This document shows, one piece after another, positions 1 to 11,321 of a DNA stretch of 64,000 nucleotides (position 1 is its first letter; every line of letters starts with the position of its first letter). The notes beneath the pieces were generated by a model. The model was not told the origin of the DNA, searched no databases, and saw only the letters and a list, made by a program, of their open reading frames with translations. Location of the stretch: assembly GCA_041912595.1 (NCBI GenBank), contig JAYRMR010000008.1, forward strand, positions 55,501 through 119,500, read 5' to 3'. The translations under genes were made by a program, and so were the position numbers. Source of the stretch: Roseateles_B sp041912595 (GTDB taxonomy: Bacteria > Pseudomonadota > Gammaproteobacteria > Burkholderiales > Burkholderiaceae_C).

Positions 1-715
1 CGACGCGCCCGCGCAGGAGCTCGTCCTGCAGCGGTTCGAACTTGTTGAACAGGGGGGCGATCACCGTGGGGTAGAGCACCATGATGAGCAGGTTGAAGCC
101 CATCCACGCCCCCCAGGCCCACAGCCACCACCAGGGGCCGGCCGTGCCCATGAGCCACAGGATCAGCGCCGCGATGGGCAGGCCGATCAGGGCGCCCACG
201 AGCAGGCCCTTGAACAGGTCGGCCACGTAGAGCGGCAGCGTGGTGCGGTTGAAGCCGAAGCGCTGCTCCAGGCGGAAGGTGTGGTACAGCGCCAGAGGCA
301 GATCGAGGAGCCCGCCGATGAGGGCGAAGACGGTCAGCAGGCCCAGCTGGTAGCCCAGCGGGCCGAGGCGCTGCAGCGTGTGGTCCAGCACCCATTCGTT
401 GAGGCTGTTGAGGCCGCCCAGCAGCGTCCAGCCCACGAGCAGGGCGCTGGAGATGGCGAGGCTCAGCATGCCGAAGCCGGTGTTGGCGGCGGTGTAGTCG
501 GCGGCCTTCTGGTGGGCGCCGAGCGGCACGCTGGCCGCGAAGGGCGCGGGCACGGCACCGCGGTGCTGCCGCACATGGCGCACCTGGCGGCTGGCGAGCC
601 ACAGCTTGAGCAGCAGGCTCAGCGCGAGAGCCGAAGCCAGCAGGACGCTCATCACGGGGGCCGGCAGCGGCGGCAGCCACGCTTGCAGGGCCGAGGTCAG
701 GGAGGCAGTTTGCAT
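1..715 (-). CDS. M48 family (Ste24/CAAX protease-like) membrane metalloprotease, N-terminal part
   Basis: The gene begins at an ATG at 715 and runs off the left edge, so about 238 residues are visible. They hold several hydrophobic segments and the N-terminal membrane domain typical of Ste24-type M48 peptidases, with motifs such as LEQRFGFNRTTLPLY and YPTVIAPLFNKFEPL. In this family that region precedes the zinc-binding HExxH domain, which would lie outside the window, so catalytic competence cannot be judged. The likely role is membrane-protein quality control. It is transcribed away from orn, with 69 bp between the two starts. Confidence 0.85.
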   Translation of the reverse strand, partial: MQTASLTSALQAWLPPLPAPVMSVLLASALALSLLLKLWLASRQVRHVRQHRGAVPAPFAASVPLGAHQKAADYTAANTGFGMLSLAISSALLVGWTLLGGLNSLNEWVLDHTLQRLGPLGYQLGLLTVFALIGGLLDLPLALYHTFRLEQRFGFNRTTLPLYVADLFKGLLVGALIGLPIAALILWLMGTAGPWWWLWAWGAWMGFNLLIMVLYPTVIAPLFNKFEPLQDELLRGRV

Positions 716-735
716 GGCCCCGAGTGTAGGGCTGC

Positions 736-741
736 GACAAT
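736..741 (+). promoter_or_regulatory. Candidate -10 element of orn
   Basis: GACAAT lies 43 nt before the orn start, in the short gap shared with the divergent M48 gene. Hexamers of the form (G/C/T)A(C/T)AAT recur just upstream of several genes here (aroG, ftsK, cysM, rsmB-type). No convincing -35 was found. Confidence 0.35.
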
Positions 742-784
742 CGCCCCTTGCCCCCGAGGCGCCATCCGATTGAATGACGACACC

Positions 785-1354
785 ATGAGCGACACCACTG
801 CCCCCCTGCTGCCCATCAGCGACCAGAACCTGATCTGGATCGACCTGGAGATGACCGGCCTGTACCCCGACCGCGACCGCATCATCGAAGTGGCCGTGGT
901 CGTCACCGACCCGCACCTGACCGTGCGCGTCGAGGGCCCGGTCTTCGCCATCCACCAGACCGATGAGACGCTGGACAAGATGGACGCCTGGAACAAGGGC
1001 ACCCACGGCAAGAGCGGGCTGATCGACCGCGTCAAGGCCTCCACCATTTCTGAGGACGAGGCCGCCGCGCAGACCATCGCCTTCCTGAAGCAGTACGTGC
1101 CGGCCGGCAAGTCGCCCATGTGCGGCAACAGCATCTGCCAGGACCGCCGCTTCCTCGCGAACTACATGCCGACGCTGGAGGACTTCTTCCACTACCGCAA
1201 CCTGGACGTGTCCACGCTCAAGGAGCTGGCCCGCCGCTGGAAGCCCGGCATCATCGAGGGCTTCAAGAAGGCCCAGGCCCACACCGCGCTGGCGGACATC
1301 CATGAGTCCATCGACGAGCTGGCCTACTACCGCACGCACTTCCTGAGCCTCTGA
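785..1354 (+). CDS. orn: Oligoribonuclease (3'-5' exoribonuclease of short RNAs)
   Basis: A 189-residue DEDDh-family exonuclease that degrades 2-5 nt RNAs, including the pGpG left by c-di-GMP breakdown. Metal-binding D20 and E22 sit in IDLEMTGL near the N-terminus. The later motifs GNSICQDRRFL and HTALADIHES supply the remaining acidic residues and the catalytic histidine. Length matches the family. The frame is open for 168 codons upstream, but homology begins at MSDTTAP, so the ATG at 785 is chosen. pabBC follows 37 bp downstream on the same strand and may be co-transcribed. Confidence 0.96.
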   Translation: MSDTTAPLLPISDQNLIWIDLEMTGLYPDRDRIIEVAVVVTDPHLTVRVEGPVFAIHQTDETLDKMDAWNKGTHGKSGLIDRVKASTISEDEAAAQTIAFLKQYVPAGKSPMCGNSICQDRRFLANYMPTLEDFFHYRNLDVSTLKELARRWKPGIIEGFKKAQAHTALADIHESIDELAYYRTHFLSL

Positions 1355-1391
1355 ACCGGCTGCCGAGCAGGCCTTTGCGGGCTTCCCTGAC

Positions 1392-3230
<1,839 letters not shown>

Positions 3231-3271
3231 TTTCATCGGGGCGGCCGCAGGGCCGGTCCCGACTCCATGCC

Positions 3272-6082
3272 ATGGCAACTAGCAAGACCCCGCGCCGCAA
3301 GGCTGCCCCCGACGTCGCGTCCGAAGCGGCTGCGCCGGCTCCCGTGAAGAAGCCGGCGGCGAAGACGGCCGCCAAGGCCGCGCCCAAGGCCGCGTCCAAG
3401 GCCGCGTCCAAGACCGCCGCTCCGACCGCCGCCAAGGTGGCGACCAAGACGGCCACGAAGGCCGCCACGACGACCTCGACGAAGGTCGCCGCCAAGGCGC
3501 CGGCAAAGTCGCCCGCGAAGGCACCCGTGAAGGCGACCGCCAAGGCCGTGGCCGAGGCGCCCGCGAAGCCCGTTGCGAAGAAGGCCGCGCCGGCCGCCAA
3601 GAAGGCCGCCGTGACCGCGCAAGCCGCTGAGGCCGCCAAGCCCGCGAAGGCCGCCAAGGCGCCCGCCAAAACGGCAGCGGTGAAGACGCCCGCAGCCCAG
3701 AAGGGCACCGCCAAGGCGGCCAAAGCGGTGAAGGCGGTGGCCGAGCCCGAGGCCTCCGCGGCCCGCAAGCCGGCGAAGAAGGCGGCCGGCAAGGCCGCCG
3801 TCGAGGTCGTGGCGGCTGTCGCGCCGGCCGCCAAGCGCAGTCGCGCCGCGGCACCGAAGGCGCCGGCCGCCGAGCCGGTGGCGCCGGTTCCTGCCAAACC
3901 CGCCCGAAAGACCCGCGCCAAGACGGCGGAGACGCCGGCCGTTCCGACGGCTGCGCCCGCCGGCAAGGCGCGCAAGGCGGCCACGCCCGCTGTGGCGGCC
4001 CCGGTGGCGGCACTCGTCGCCGAGGTGGCGGCGGCCTTCGAACAAGCTGCGCCCGAAGCCGGTGCCCGCCGGGGGCGCAAGACGACGGTCCCGACGACCC
4101 CGATCGACGCGCCCGCCGCGACGCCGGCCCGCAAGCCCCGCGCTGCGAAGCCAGTCGCCGAGGCCGTGGAGCCGCAGGCCGAGGACGCCACGCCTGCAAC
4201 CGTCGCGGCGCCGCAAGGTCCCGACTGGCGCTGGCACAAGGCCCAGCCGGGCCTGTTCGGCAGCTATGCCATCCAGTCTGCAGACGGCAGCACGCTCGCC
4301 ACGCTGGACCTGCAAGGCAGCGCCCTCGGCCGCTACCGCTGCAGCTGTGCCGAATTCCAGGACAGCGAGGCCGGCACCTGCGCGCACAGCCAATGGCTCA
4401 TCGGCCAGCTCGCCGCGGCCCGCGAAGGCCAGGCCGAGCGCCTGGCCGCCGGCCCGGACACGCCCTACAGCGAGCTCACGCTGAGCGCCGGCTGGGAACG
4501 CCGCCTGGTCTGGCGCCTGGGGCAGGGCGCGAGCCCGGCACTGCGCGCGCTGGCCGAGGATTGGGCCGACGAGGACGGCCGCTTCATCGCACCGCTCGAG
4601 GGTCAGGTCTTGCCTTCGCTGCTGCAGGCCGCGGCCGAGGAGGGCCATGAACTGCGCGTGGCACCGGACGTCTGGCAGCAGCTGGCGCTGTCGGCCGACG
4701 CCGGCGACCGCGTCGAGCGCCTGGCGCAGCGCTTCGAGCAGGGCCTGGCCTCGCCCGCGCTGCACGCGCTGGTGAAGGCACCCCTGCCGGACCTGCAATG
4801 GGAAGCCGCGCTCTTCGCCGTCTGCGCGGGCCGTGCCCTGCTGGCGGATGAATCTCCGCTGCCGCAGCGGGCCTCGGCCGTGGTCGCCGCGCGCCTGTGG
4901 CAGACCGGCTTCGACGTCGGCGCCGTGGCCATCGTGGCGCCGGCCGAGCTGCAGGCCGCATGGCGTGACGAGGTCCAGCGCCTGCTGGGCGCCTGGCCGG
5001 CCGACTGGACGCTGACGACGCCGCTCGCGCTCGACGTGGCCGGCGGCTGCGAGCTCCTGATCGTCGATGCCATCGAGACCCTGGGTGAGGCACTGCCTGC
5101 GCTCCAGGCGATCGGCGCGCCGCAGCTGCTCCTGCTGGCGCAGCGTGAGCTGCTGGGCACCGCGCTGCTCGCCCCGCTGGTGGCCTGGCTCGACGAGGCC
5201 CGCCGCGGCCCGTATGCCGCGCTGCGCCGCCTGGGGGCGGACGCCGGCAAGCGCCAGCAGCGCGAGGTGCTGGAAGCCGTGATGCTGGCGCGCCGCCGCC
5301 GCGATCTGGCGCAAAGCCTGCCCGCGTCGCTGGTGGCCCAGCTCTCGACCACGCTGCTGCGCATCACGGAAGAGGACGCGCCGGGCGTGCAGCTCGACGC
5401 TGGCGACGTCCAGGCCGTGAAGCGCCTGCATCAGCGCTGGTCGCGCCTGGGCAGCCTGTCCGCCGGCGAGCAGCTGCAGCTGCAGCAGGCGCTGCTGCGT
5501 CTGCGCCACGGCGAGGGTGCCCAGGCCGAGCGCCGGGGCGAGGCTCGCGCGGCGGCCCTGGTGCGGCTGCTGCCGGAACTCGTGCCGGCCCGCGCCGAGC
5601 GCGTGGTGGTCTTCGCGCAGCAGGATGCCGCCCTGCGCCCGCTGGCGCTGGCACTGCAGGACCTCGGCCTGCCGCTGGCCAATCTGCGCCAGCACCAGAG
5701 CGTGGAAGTGCGTGCCCTGGAGCTGCAGGCCTGGGCCGACGGTGAGGCCAGCGTCCTGCTGGCCACCGACGCCGCCTGCGCGGGCCTGGATCTGCGCCAG
5801 GATGGCAGCGTGCTGGTGCATGCCGACTTGGCCTGGAACCCGGCGCTGATGCGCGAGCGCCAGGCGCGTGTGACGGCCGAGGGCGGCGAGGTGCCGGCCT
5901 GGGTGCTGGTGCTCGAGCGCGCGCTGGACCCGGCCGTGCTGGCCGCCCATGCCGAGACGGACGCGCTGCCGTCCGCGCTGCAGGACGGCGAGGCCGGGGC
6001 CATCCCCTTCCTGGCGGGCGCCGATCTGCAGGCCTTCATGGAGGCCCTGGGCCGGGCGCTGGCCGCCTTGCCGGGCGCCTGA
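3272..6082 (+). CDS. Histone-H1-like tail + SWIM zinc finger + degenerate SNF2 helicase-like protein
   Basis: A 936-residue protein in three parts. Residues 1-315 are almost entirely Ala, Lys and Pro with AAKK/PAKKAA words, like bacterial histone-H1-like DNA-binding tails. C357-x-C359-x10-C370-x-H372 is a SWIM zinc-finger pattern. The remainder resembles an SNF2 two-lobe ATPase, but the usual ADExGLGKT becomes ADESPLPQR (525-533), with no Walker lysine. The DEAH-type box is VDAIE (598-602). The C-terminal lobe still shows VLLATDAACAGLDL and DLAWNPALMRERQARV (828-867), close to SNF2 motifs V-VI. ATP hydrolysis therefore looks lost while the DNA-binding modules remain. Inferred role: nucleoid or chromatin-like scaffold. 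It could still be annotated as an SNF2 helicase by homology alone. Confidence 0.85.
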   Translation: MATSKTPRRKAAPDVASEAAAPAPVKKPAAKTAAKAAPKAASKAASKTAAPTAAKVATKTATKAATTTSTKVAAKAPAKSPAKAPVKATAKAVAEAPAKPVAKKAAPAAKKAAVTAQAAEAAKPAKAAKAPAKTAAVKTPAAQKGTAKAAKAVKAVAEPEASAARKPAKKAAGKAAVEVVAAVAPAAKRSRAAAPKAPAAEPVAPVPAKPARKTRAKTAETPAVPTAAPAGKARKAATPAVAAPVAALVAEVAAAFEQAAPEAGARRGRKTTVPTTPIDAPAATPARKPRAAKPVAEAVEPQAEDATPATVAAPQGPDWRWHKAQPGLFGSYAIQSADGSTLATLDLQGSALGRYRCSCAEFQDSEAGTCAHSQWLIGQLAAAREGQAERLAAGPDTPYSELTLSAGWERRLVWRLGQGASPALRALAEDWADEDGRFIAPLEGQVLPSLLQAAAEEGHELRVAPDVWQQLALSADAGDRVERLAQRFEQGLASPALHALVKAPLPDLQWEAALFAVCAGRALLADESPLPQRASAVVAARLWQTGFDVGAVAIVAPAELQAAWRDEVQRLLGAWPADWTLTTPLALDVAGGCELLIVDAIETLGEALPALQAIGAPQLLLLAQRELLGTALLAPLVAWLDEARRGPYAALRRLGADAGKRQQREVLEAVMLARRRRDLAQSLPASLVAQLSTTLLRITEEDAPGVQLDAGDVQAVKRLHQRWSRLGSLSAGEQLQLQQALLRLRHGEGAQAERRGEARAAALVRLLPELVPARAERVVVFAQQDAALRPLALALQDLGLPLANLRQHQSVEVRALELQAWADGEASVLLATDAACAGLDLRQDGSVLVHADLAWNPALMRERQARVTAEGGEVPAWVLVLERALDPAVLAAHAETDALPSALQDGEAGAIPFLAGADLQAFMEALGRALAALPGA

Positions 6083-6639
6083 ACAAAGCGCTAGAGCAGG
6101 GCGGGCGCAGCCAGGGTCCGAGAGGCCCTGGCCGCCGCCCCTCTTCAGCCTGAGCGGCCTGGCGAGCCGGCACGAATTCACGCCTGACCCCGCTTCGGCC
6201 CTGAGCATGCTTGCCCCGGGCCCGCGGGTGCTGGCGCTTTCCGTGAAAACCCTGGTATACTCGCGGCTTCGCTGCAGCAAGGCGTCCACACCCGACAAGG
6301 GTCGGACAGGGCCTCGCCAGTGAACCGTACGTCTCCTCTGACCTTGTCCGGCAGCCCCTGGCCATCACCTTGATGCGCAAGCGGTGCCCGACGCCCTCGG
6401 GTTCGGTCGGCGGCGATGCCGTCGCTTTGACTGTGACCCCGACGCCGCACCGGCTCCAGAGCTCAAGCCTCTTTCTCTGCTTGGCAGACCCCTGATGGTC
6501 TCGCACGCCCGGTGTACGACGTGAATCGTCTTCCAGCGACCTGACCAAGACCGCGGCTATTCCAATTGCCTGCTGCGGTCGCATGTCTTGCGCCTGCCAT
6601 CCGTGGCAGACGCCGGGCATGGCTTTGCAGAAAGAAATC
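6083..6639 (+). other. 557-bp non-coding region: long putative leader of the first rhlE helicase gene
   Basis: No open frame here has coding character. An extended -10-like TGGTATACT lies at 6253-6261, which would give a leader of about 370 nt. Within it, CCGAC-aagg-GTCGG near 6291-6304 can form a hairpin, and the same bases can also pair with GACCTTGTC near 6339-6347, so two alternative folds are possible. The 5' edge also holds whatever terminates the upstream operon; no clear hairpin with a T-run was found. Confidence 0.45.
6253..6261 (+). promoter_or_regulatory. Extended -10-like promoter element upstream of rhlE
   Basis: TGG followed by TATACT matches the TGn-TATAAT extended -10 pattern. 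The region at the usual -35 spacing is GC-rich and unconvincing, as is common for extended -10 promoters. Predicted start of transcription is near 6268. Confidence 0.45.
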
Positions 6640-8427
<1,788 letters not shown>

Positions 8428-8437
8428 GTGAGCAAAG

Positions 8438-8471
8438 GCCGGCGCGTCCCAGACGCCGCCGGCTTTTTTTT
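8438..8471 (+). terminator. Intrinsic terminator of rhlE
   Basis: GCCGGC plus GCGTC pairs with GACGC plus GCCGGC around a short CCA loop, followed by eight T's (8464-8471). It starts about 10 nt after the rhlE stop codon. Confidence 0.9.
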
Positions 8472-8497
8472 CGTCTCTGATTGATCATTCCGGCGAG

Positions 8498-9145
8498 ATG
8501 GGAACGCGGCAGCACGGCACGCTCACGCAGTGGGACGATGCCAAGGGTTATGGCTTCATCGCCCCGGATGCCGGCGGCGGCAAGCTCTTCGTCCATGCCC
8601 GGGCCTTCGGCCTGCGCGCCTGGCGTCCCTATGTGGGCGAGCGCCTGAGCTTCGAGGCCGGGCATGACGCGCAGGGCAAGCCCCGCGCGCTGCGCGCCAA
8701 GGCGCTGCAGCCCCGTCGTCCGGCGGCCCGCGCGCCGGCACCGCCCCGGTCCGCGCCGGGCTCGCGGGATGCGGCTCGCGGCGGCGCCGTCCTCCTCCTG
8801 ATCCCGGCCTTCGCCTCGCTGGTGCTGGCCGTGCACCTGTCCTGGCCGCTGCCCCACGGTGTGTGGGGCGCCTACATGGCCATGAGCCTCGCCACCTTCA
8901 TCGTCTATGCCGGCGACAAGCGCGCCGCCCGCAAGGGCCAGTGGCGCGTGGCCGAATCGACGCTGCAGGGCCTGGCCCTGTGCTGCGGCTGGCCGGGCGC
9001 GTTGCTGGCCCAGCAGCTGCTGGCCCACAAGCGCAGCAAGCCTGTCTTCATGCGGATCTTCTGGGGCACCGTGGCCCTCAACATCCTCGTGTTCATCGCG
9101 CTGTTCACGCCAGCGCTCAATCCCTGGGGCCGTCTGCTGTCCTGA
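8498..9145 (+). CDS. Cold-shock-domain/DUF1294 membrane protein
   Basis: A 215-residue protein. Residues 1-70 are a cold-shock (OB-fold) domain: GTLTQWDDAKGYGFIAP, then LFVHARAF. A basic Ala/Pro/Arg linker follows. From about residue 90 come hydrophobic segments, then YAGDKRAARKGQWRVAE and GWPGALLAQQLLAHKRSKP, which are hallmarks of DUF1294. The CSD-DUF1294 fusion is a known bacterial architecture of unknown function, presumably a membrane-anchored RNA or DNA binder. It follows the rhlE terminator and has its own ATG at 8498. The acetyltransferase gene begins 17 bp after its stop, suggesting co-transcription. Confidence 0.9.
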   Translation: MGTRQHGTLTQWDDAKGYGFIAPDAGGGKLFVHARAFGLRAWRPYVGERLSFEAGHDAQGKPRALRAKALQPRRPAARAPAPPRSAPGSRDAARGGAVLLLIPAFASLVLAVHLSWPLPHGVWGAYMAMSLATFIVYAGDKRAARKGQWRVAESTLQGLALCCGWPGALLAQQLLAHKRSKPVFMRIFWGTVALNILVFIALFTPALNPWGRLLS

Positions 9146-9162
9146 CGCTGCCCGCCCGTTCC

Positions 9163-9693
9163 ATGTCTTCTGACCTTGCCGTGAGGCCGCTGCGTGTGGC
9201 CGACCTGGACGCCGTTCTGCGTCTGCAATCCACCTGCTACGGCCCGGACTACGTCGAGCCGGCCGAGGCATTCGCCTCCAAGCTGCGCGAGACCGCAGCG
9301 CTGCAGACCTGCTGGGGGGCCTTCGATGCCGCCGGCGAGCTGCTCGCCTATGCCATCAGCCTGCCGGTGTGCGCCGACACGATGCCGGGCCTGCACGCCA
9401 GCGACTACCGCTGCCCGCCGGCGCCGACGCTGCTGTACCTGCACGACGTGGCCGTGAGCCCGGCCGGGCGCGGGCGGGGCCTGGCGCAGGGCCTGCTGGC
9501 GCATGTGCAGCACCGCGCCATCCTGCTGGGCCTGCCGCGCCTGGGCCTGATCGCGGTGCAGGACTCCGCGCCGTTCTGGCAGCGCCTGGGCTTCGCGCCG
9601 CTCGCGGCCAAGCCTTCCTGGCTGCAACGCAAGCTGCAGAGCTTCGGCGAGGCCGCACGCTACCTGGAACGCCAGGTCGGCGCCGCGGGCTGA
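9163..9693 (+). CDS. GNAT family N-acetyltransferase
   Basis: A 176-residue GNAT protein. The acetyl-CoA pyrophosphate loop is visible as VSPAGRGRGLAQGLL in the middle of the fold, and the C-terminal QDSAPFWQRLGF matches the usual last motif. The substrate cannot be inferred. ATG 9163 gives MSSDLAVRPLRVADLDAVL, the normal GNAT N-terminus. Its TGA (9691-9693) directly abuts the stop codon of the convergent CYTH gene, with no spacer. Confidence 0.9.
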   Translation: MSSDLAVRPLRVADLDAVLRLQSTCYGPDYVEPAEAFASKLRETAALQTCWGAFDAAGELLAYAISLPVCADTMPGLHASDYRCPPAPTLLYLHDVAVSPAGRGRGLAQGLLAHVQHRAILLGLPRLGLIAVQDSAPFWQRLGFAPLAAKPSWLQRKLQSFGEAARYLERQVGAAG

Positions 9694-10152
9694 TCACCAG
9701 GTGGAGAAGGGCCGTGCCGCGAGCGCGGAGTTGAAGTAGCGCGGGTCCTGCGTCACTTCCTCGCCGACCCAGGCCGGGCGCTCGAAGGGCTGGTCCTCGC
9801 GCGGCAGCTCGATCTCCGCGACCACGAGCGGCGCATTGGCGCCCAGGAACTCGTCGATCTCCCAGACGAGCTCGCCCATGGGCACGAGGTGGCGGCGCTT
9901 CTCGACGGCCGGGCCGTCCGCCAGCGCCAGCAGCGCCTGCGCATCGGCCACGGGAATGGCGTACTCGAACTCGCTGCGCGTGGCGCCCACGCTGCGCCCC
10001 TTGATCGTGAGGAAGGCCTGCTCGCCGTCGATGCGCACCCGCACCGTGCGGGCCGGGTCGCGGTTCAGGTAGGCCTGGCAGAGGTAGCGGCCCTCGCCCT
10101 GGCGCCAGCCGTCGCCCCGCACGAGGAACTTGCGCTCGATCTCGACACCCAT
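9694..10152 (-). CDS. CYTH domain protein (triphosphate tunnel metalloenzyme family)
   Basis: A 152-residue single-domain CYTH protein. The defining ExExK motif is E4-x-E6-x-K8 in VEIERKFLV at the N-terminus. Alternating acidic and basic residues along the beta strands (RVRIDGEQAFLTIKGR, EFEYAIP, WEIDEFLGANAPLVVAEIEL) fit the tunnel fold. Family members bind or hydrolyse triphosphates such as inorganic tripolyphosphate, and some have adenylate cyclase activity; which applies here is unknown. The start lies 4 bp after the pyrD stop, so the two are probably one operon. Confidence 0.92.
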   Translation of the reverse strand: MGVEIERKFLVRGDGWRQGEGRYLCQAYLNRDPARTVRVRIDGEQAFLTIKGRSVGATRSEFEYAIPVADAQALLALADGPAVEKRRHLVPMGELVWEIDEFLGANAPLVVAEIELPREDQPFERPAWVGEEVTQDPRYFNSALAARPFSTW

Positions 10153-10156
10153 GCCC

Positions 10157-11203
10157 TCAGCCCTTGAAGCCCTGGAGCGCGCGGGCGCACTCCGGCACCA
10201 GGGCCGAGCCCTTGTAGATGAGGCCCGTGTAGACCTGCACCAGATCGGCCCCGGCCTGCAGCTTGGCGCGCGCGTGCTCACCGCTCATCACGCCGCCGGC
10301 GCCGATGATGGGATAGCCCGCGCCCAGCTCGGCGCGCAGCAGGCGGATCACGCGGTTGCTGGGCTCGAAGACGGGCTGGCCCGAGAGGCCGCCCGTTTCC
10401 TCGGCATGCGGCAGACCCTTCACCGCCTCGCGGCCGATGGTGGTGTTGGTGGCGATGACGCCGTCGATGCCGTTGGCCTTCAGCGTGCGGGCGATCACGA
10501 CGACCTGGTCCTCGTCCAGATCCGGCGCGATCTTCAGGAACATGGGCACCACGCGGCCGTGCTGGGCCTGCAGCTGCAGCTTGCGCTCCTGCAGGCGCGA
10601 GAGCAGGGCGTCCAGCGCCTCATCGCTCTGCAGGGCGCGCAGGTTCTTGGTGTTGGGGCTGGAGATGTTGACGGTGATGTAGTCCGCATGCGGGTACACG
10701 CCGGCCAGGCCGATCAGGTAGTCGTCCACCGCGTTCTCGATGGGCGTGACGGCGTTCTTGCCGATGTTCAGGCCCAGCAGGCCGCCGGCCTTGCGGAAGC
10801 TGTGGGCCTGCTTCACGTTGGCGATGAAGCTGTCCAGGCCTTCGTTGTTGAAGCCCAGGCGGTTGATCAGCGCGTTGGCGGCGGGCAGGCGGAACATGCG
10901 CGGCTTGTCATTGCCCGGCTGGCCCTTGGGCGTGACGGTGCCGACCTCGATGAAGCCGAAGCCCATGGCGCCCAGGCCGTCGATGCAGCGGCCGTTCTTG
11001 TCCAGGCCGGCGGCCAGGCCCACGCGGTTGGGAAAGCGCAGGCCGGCCAGCTGCACGGGGTCGCTCACCCGGCTCTGGGACCACAGGCACTGCAGCGGCG
11101 TGTTCTGGAAGCGGGCGATGGAGCCCAGCGTCACTTCGTGGGCGTGCTCCGGGTCCATGCCGAAGAGGAAGGGGCGGGTCAGGGCGTAGGGGATCAGGGA
11201 CAT
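10157..11203 (-). CDS. pyrD: Dihydroorotate dehydrogenase (quinone), class 2
   Basis: A 348-residue FMN enzyme oxidising dihydroorotate to orotate with quinone as acceptor, peripheral on the inner membrane. Features: N-terminal MSLIPYALTRPFLFGMDPEHAHE (membrane-associating segment of class 2 enzymes), AGLDKNGRCIDGLGAMGFGF, NISSPNTKNLR, TNTTIGRE and GAGGVMSGEHARAKL (phosphate-binding loop). Length fits class 2. The ATG at 11203 is chosen over upstream in-frame codons because homology begins there. It is divergent from aroG, with a 118-bp gap. Confidence 0.97.
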   Translation of the reverse strand: MSLIPYALTRPFLFGMDPEHAHEVTLGSIARFQNTPLQCLWSQSRVSDPVQLAGLRFPNRVGLAAGLDKNGRCIDGLGAMGFGFIEVGTVTPKGQPGNDKPRMFRLPAANALINRLGFNNEGLDSFIANVKQAHSFRKAGGLLGLNIGKNAVTPIENAVDDYLIGLAGVYPHADYITVNISSPNTKNLRALQSDEALDALLSRLQERKLQLQAQHGRVVPMFLKIAPDLDEDQVVVIARTLKANGIDGVIATNTTIGREAVKGLPHAEETGGLSGQPVFEPSNRVIRLLRAELGAGYPIIGAGGVMSGEHARAKLQAGADLVQVYTGLIYKGSALVPECARALQGFKG

Positions 11204-11286
11204 GGCGGCGAGCCGGCCCGCCGGCGGGCGGCGGTCGGAGGCAGAGGCTTGTAGGGATGGGCGCGATTGTCGCATCCGGCCTCGCT

Positions 11287-11292
11287 GATAAT
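11287..11292 (+). promoter_or_regulatory. Candidate -10 element of aroG
   Basis: GATAAT lies 29 nt before the aroG start, in the divergent pyrD-aroG gap. No strong -35 is visible at 16-18 bp upstream. Confidence 0.4.
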
Positions 11293-11321
11293 CGGCGCAA
11301 TCCCGCCTCTGCCCAGCTGCC

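Noticed and set aside
281..784. A 168-codon N-terminal extension of orn
   Set aside because: It is antisense to the M48 gene and absent from the oligoribonuclease family; the start is taken at 785.
3300..4150. Tandem DNA satellite
   Set aside because: The repetitiveness comes from Ala/Lys/Pro codons in one continuous reading frame.
3233..6298. A 1021-codon minus-strand open frame over the SNF2-like gene
   Set aside because: It is antisense to a gene with clear domains and GC3 bias; its product is Gly/Arg/Leu low complexity, an artefact of high GC.
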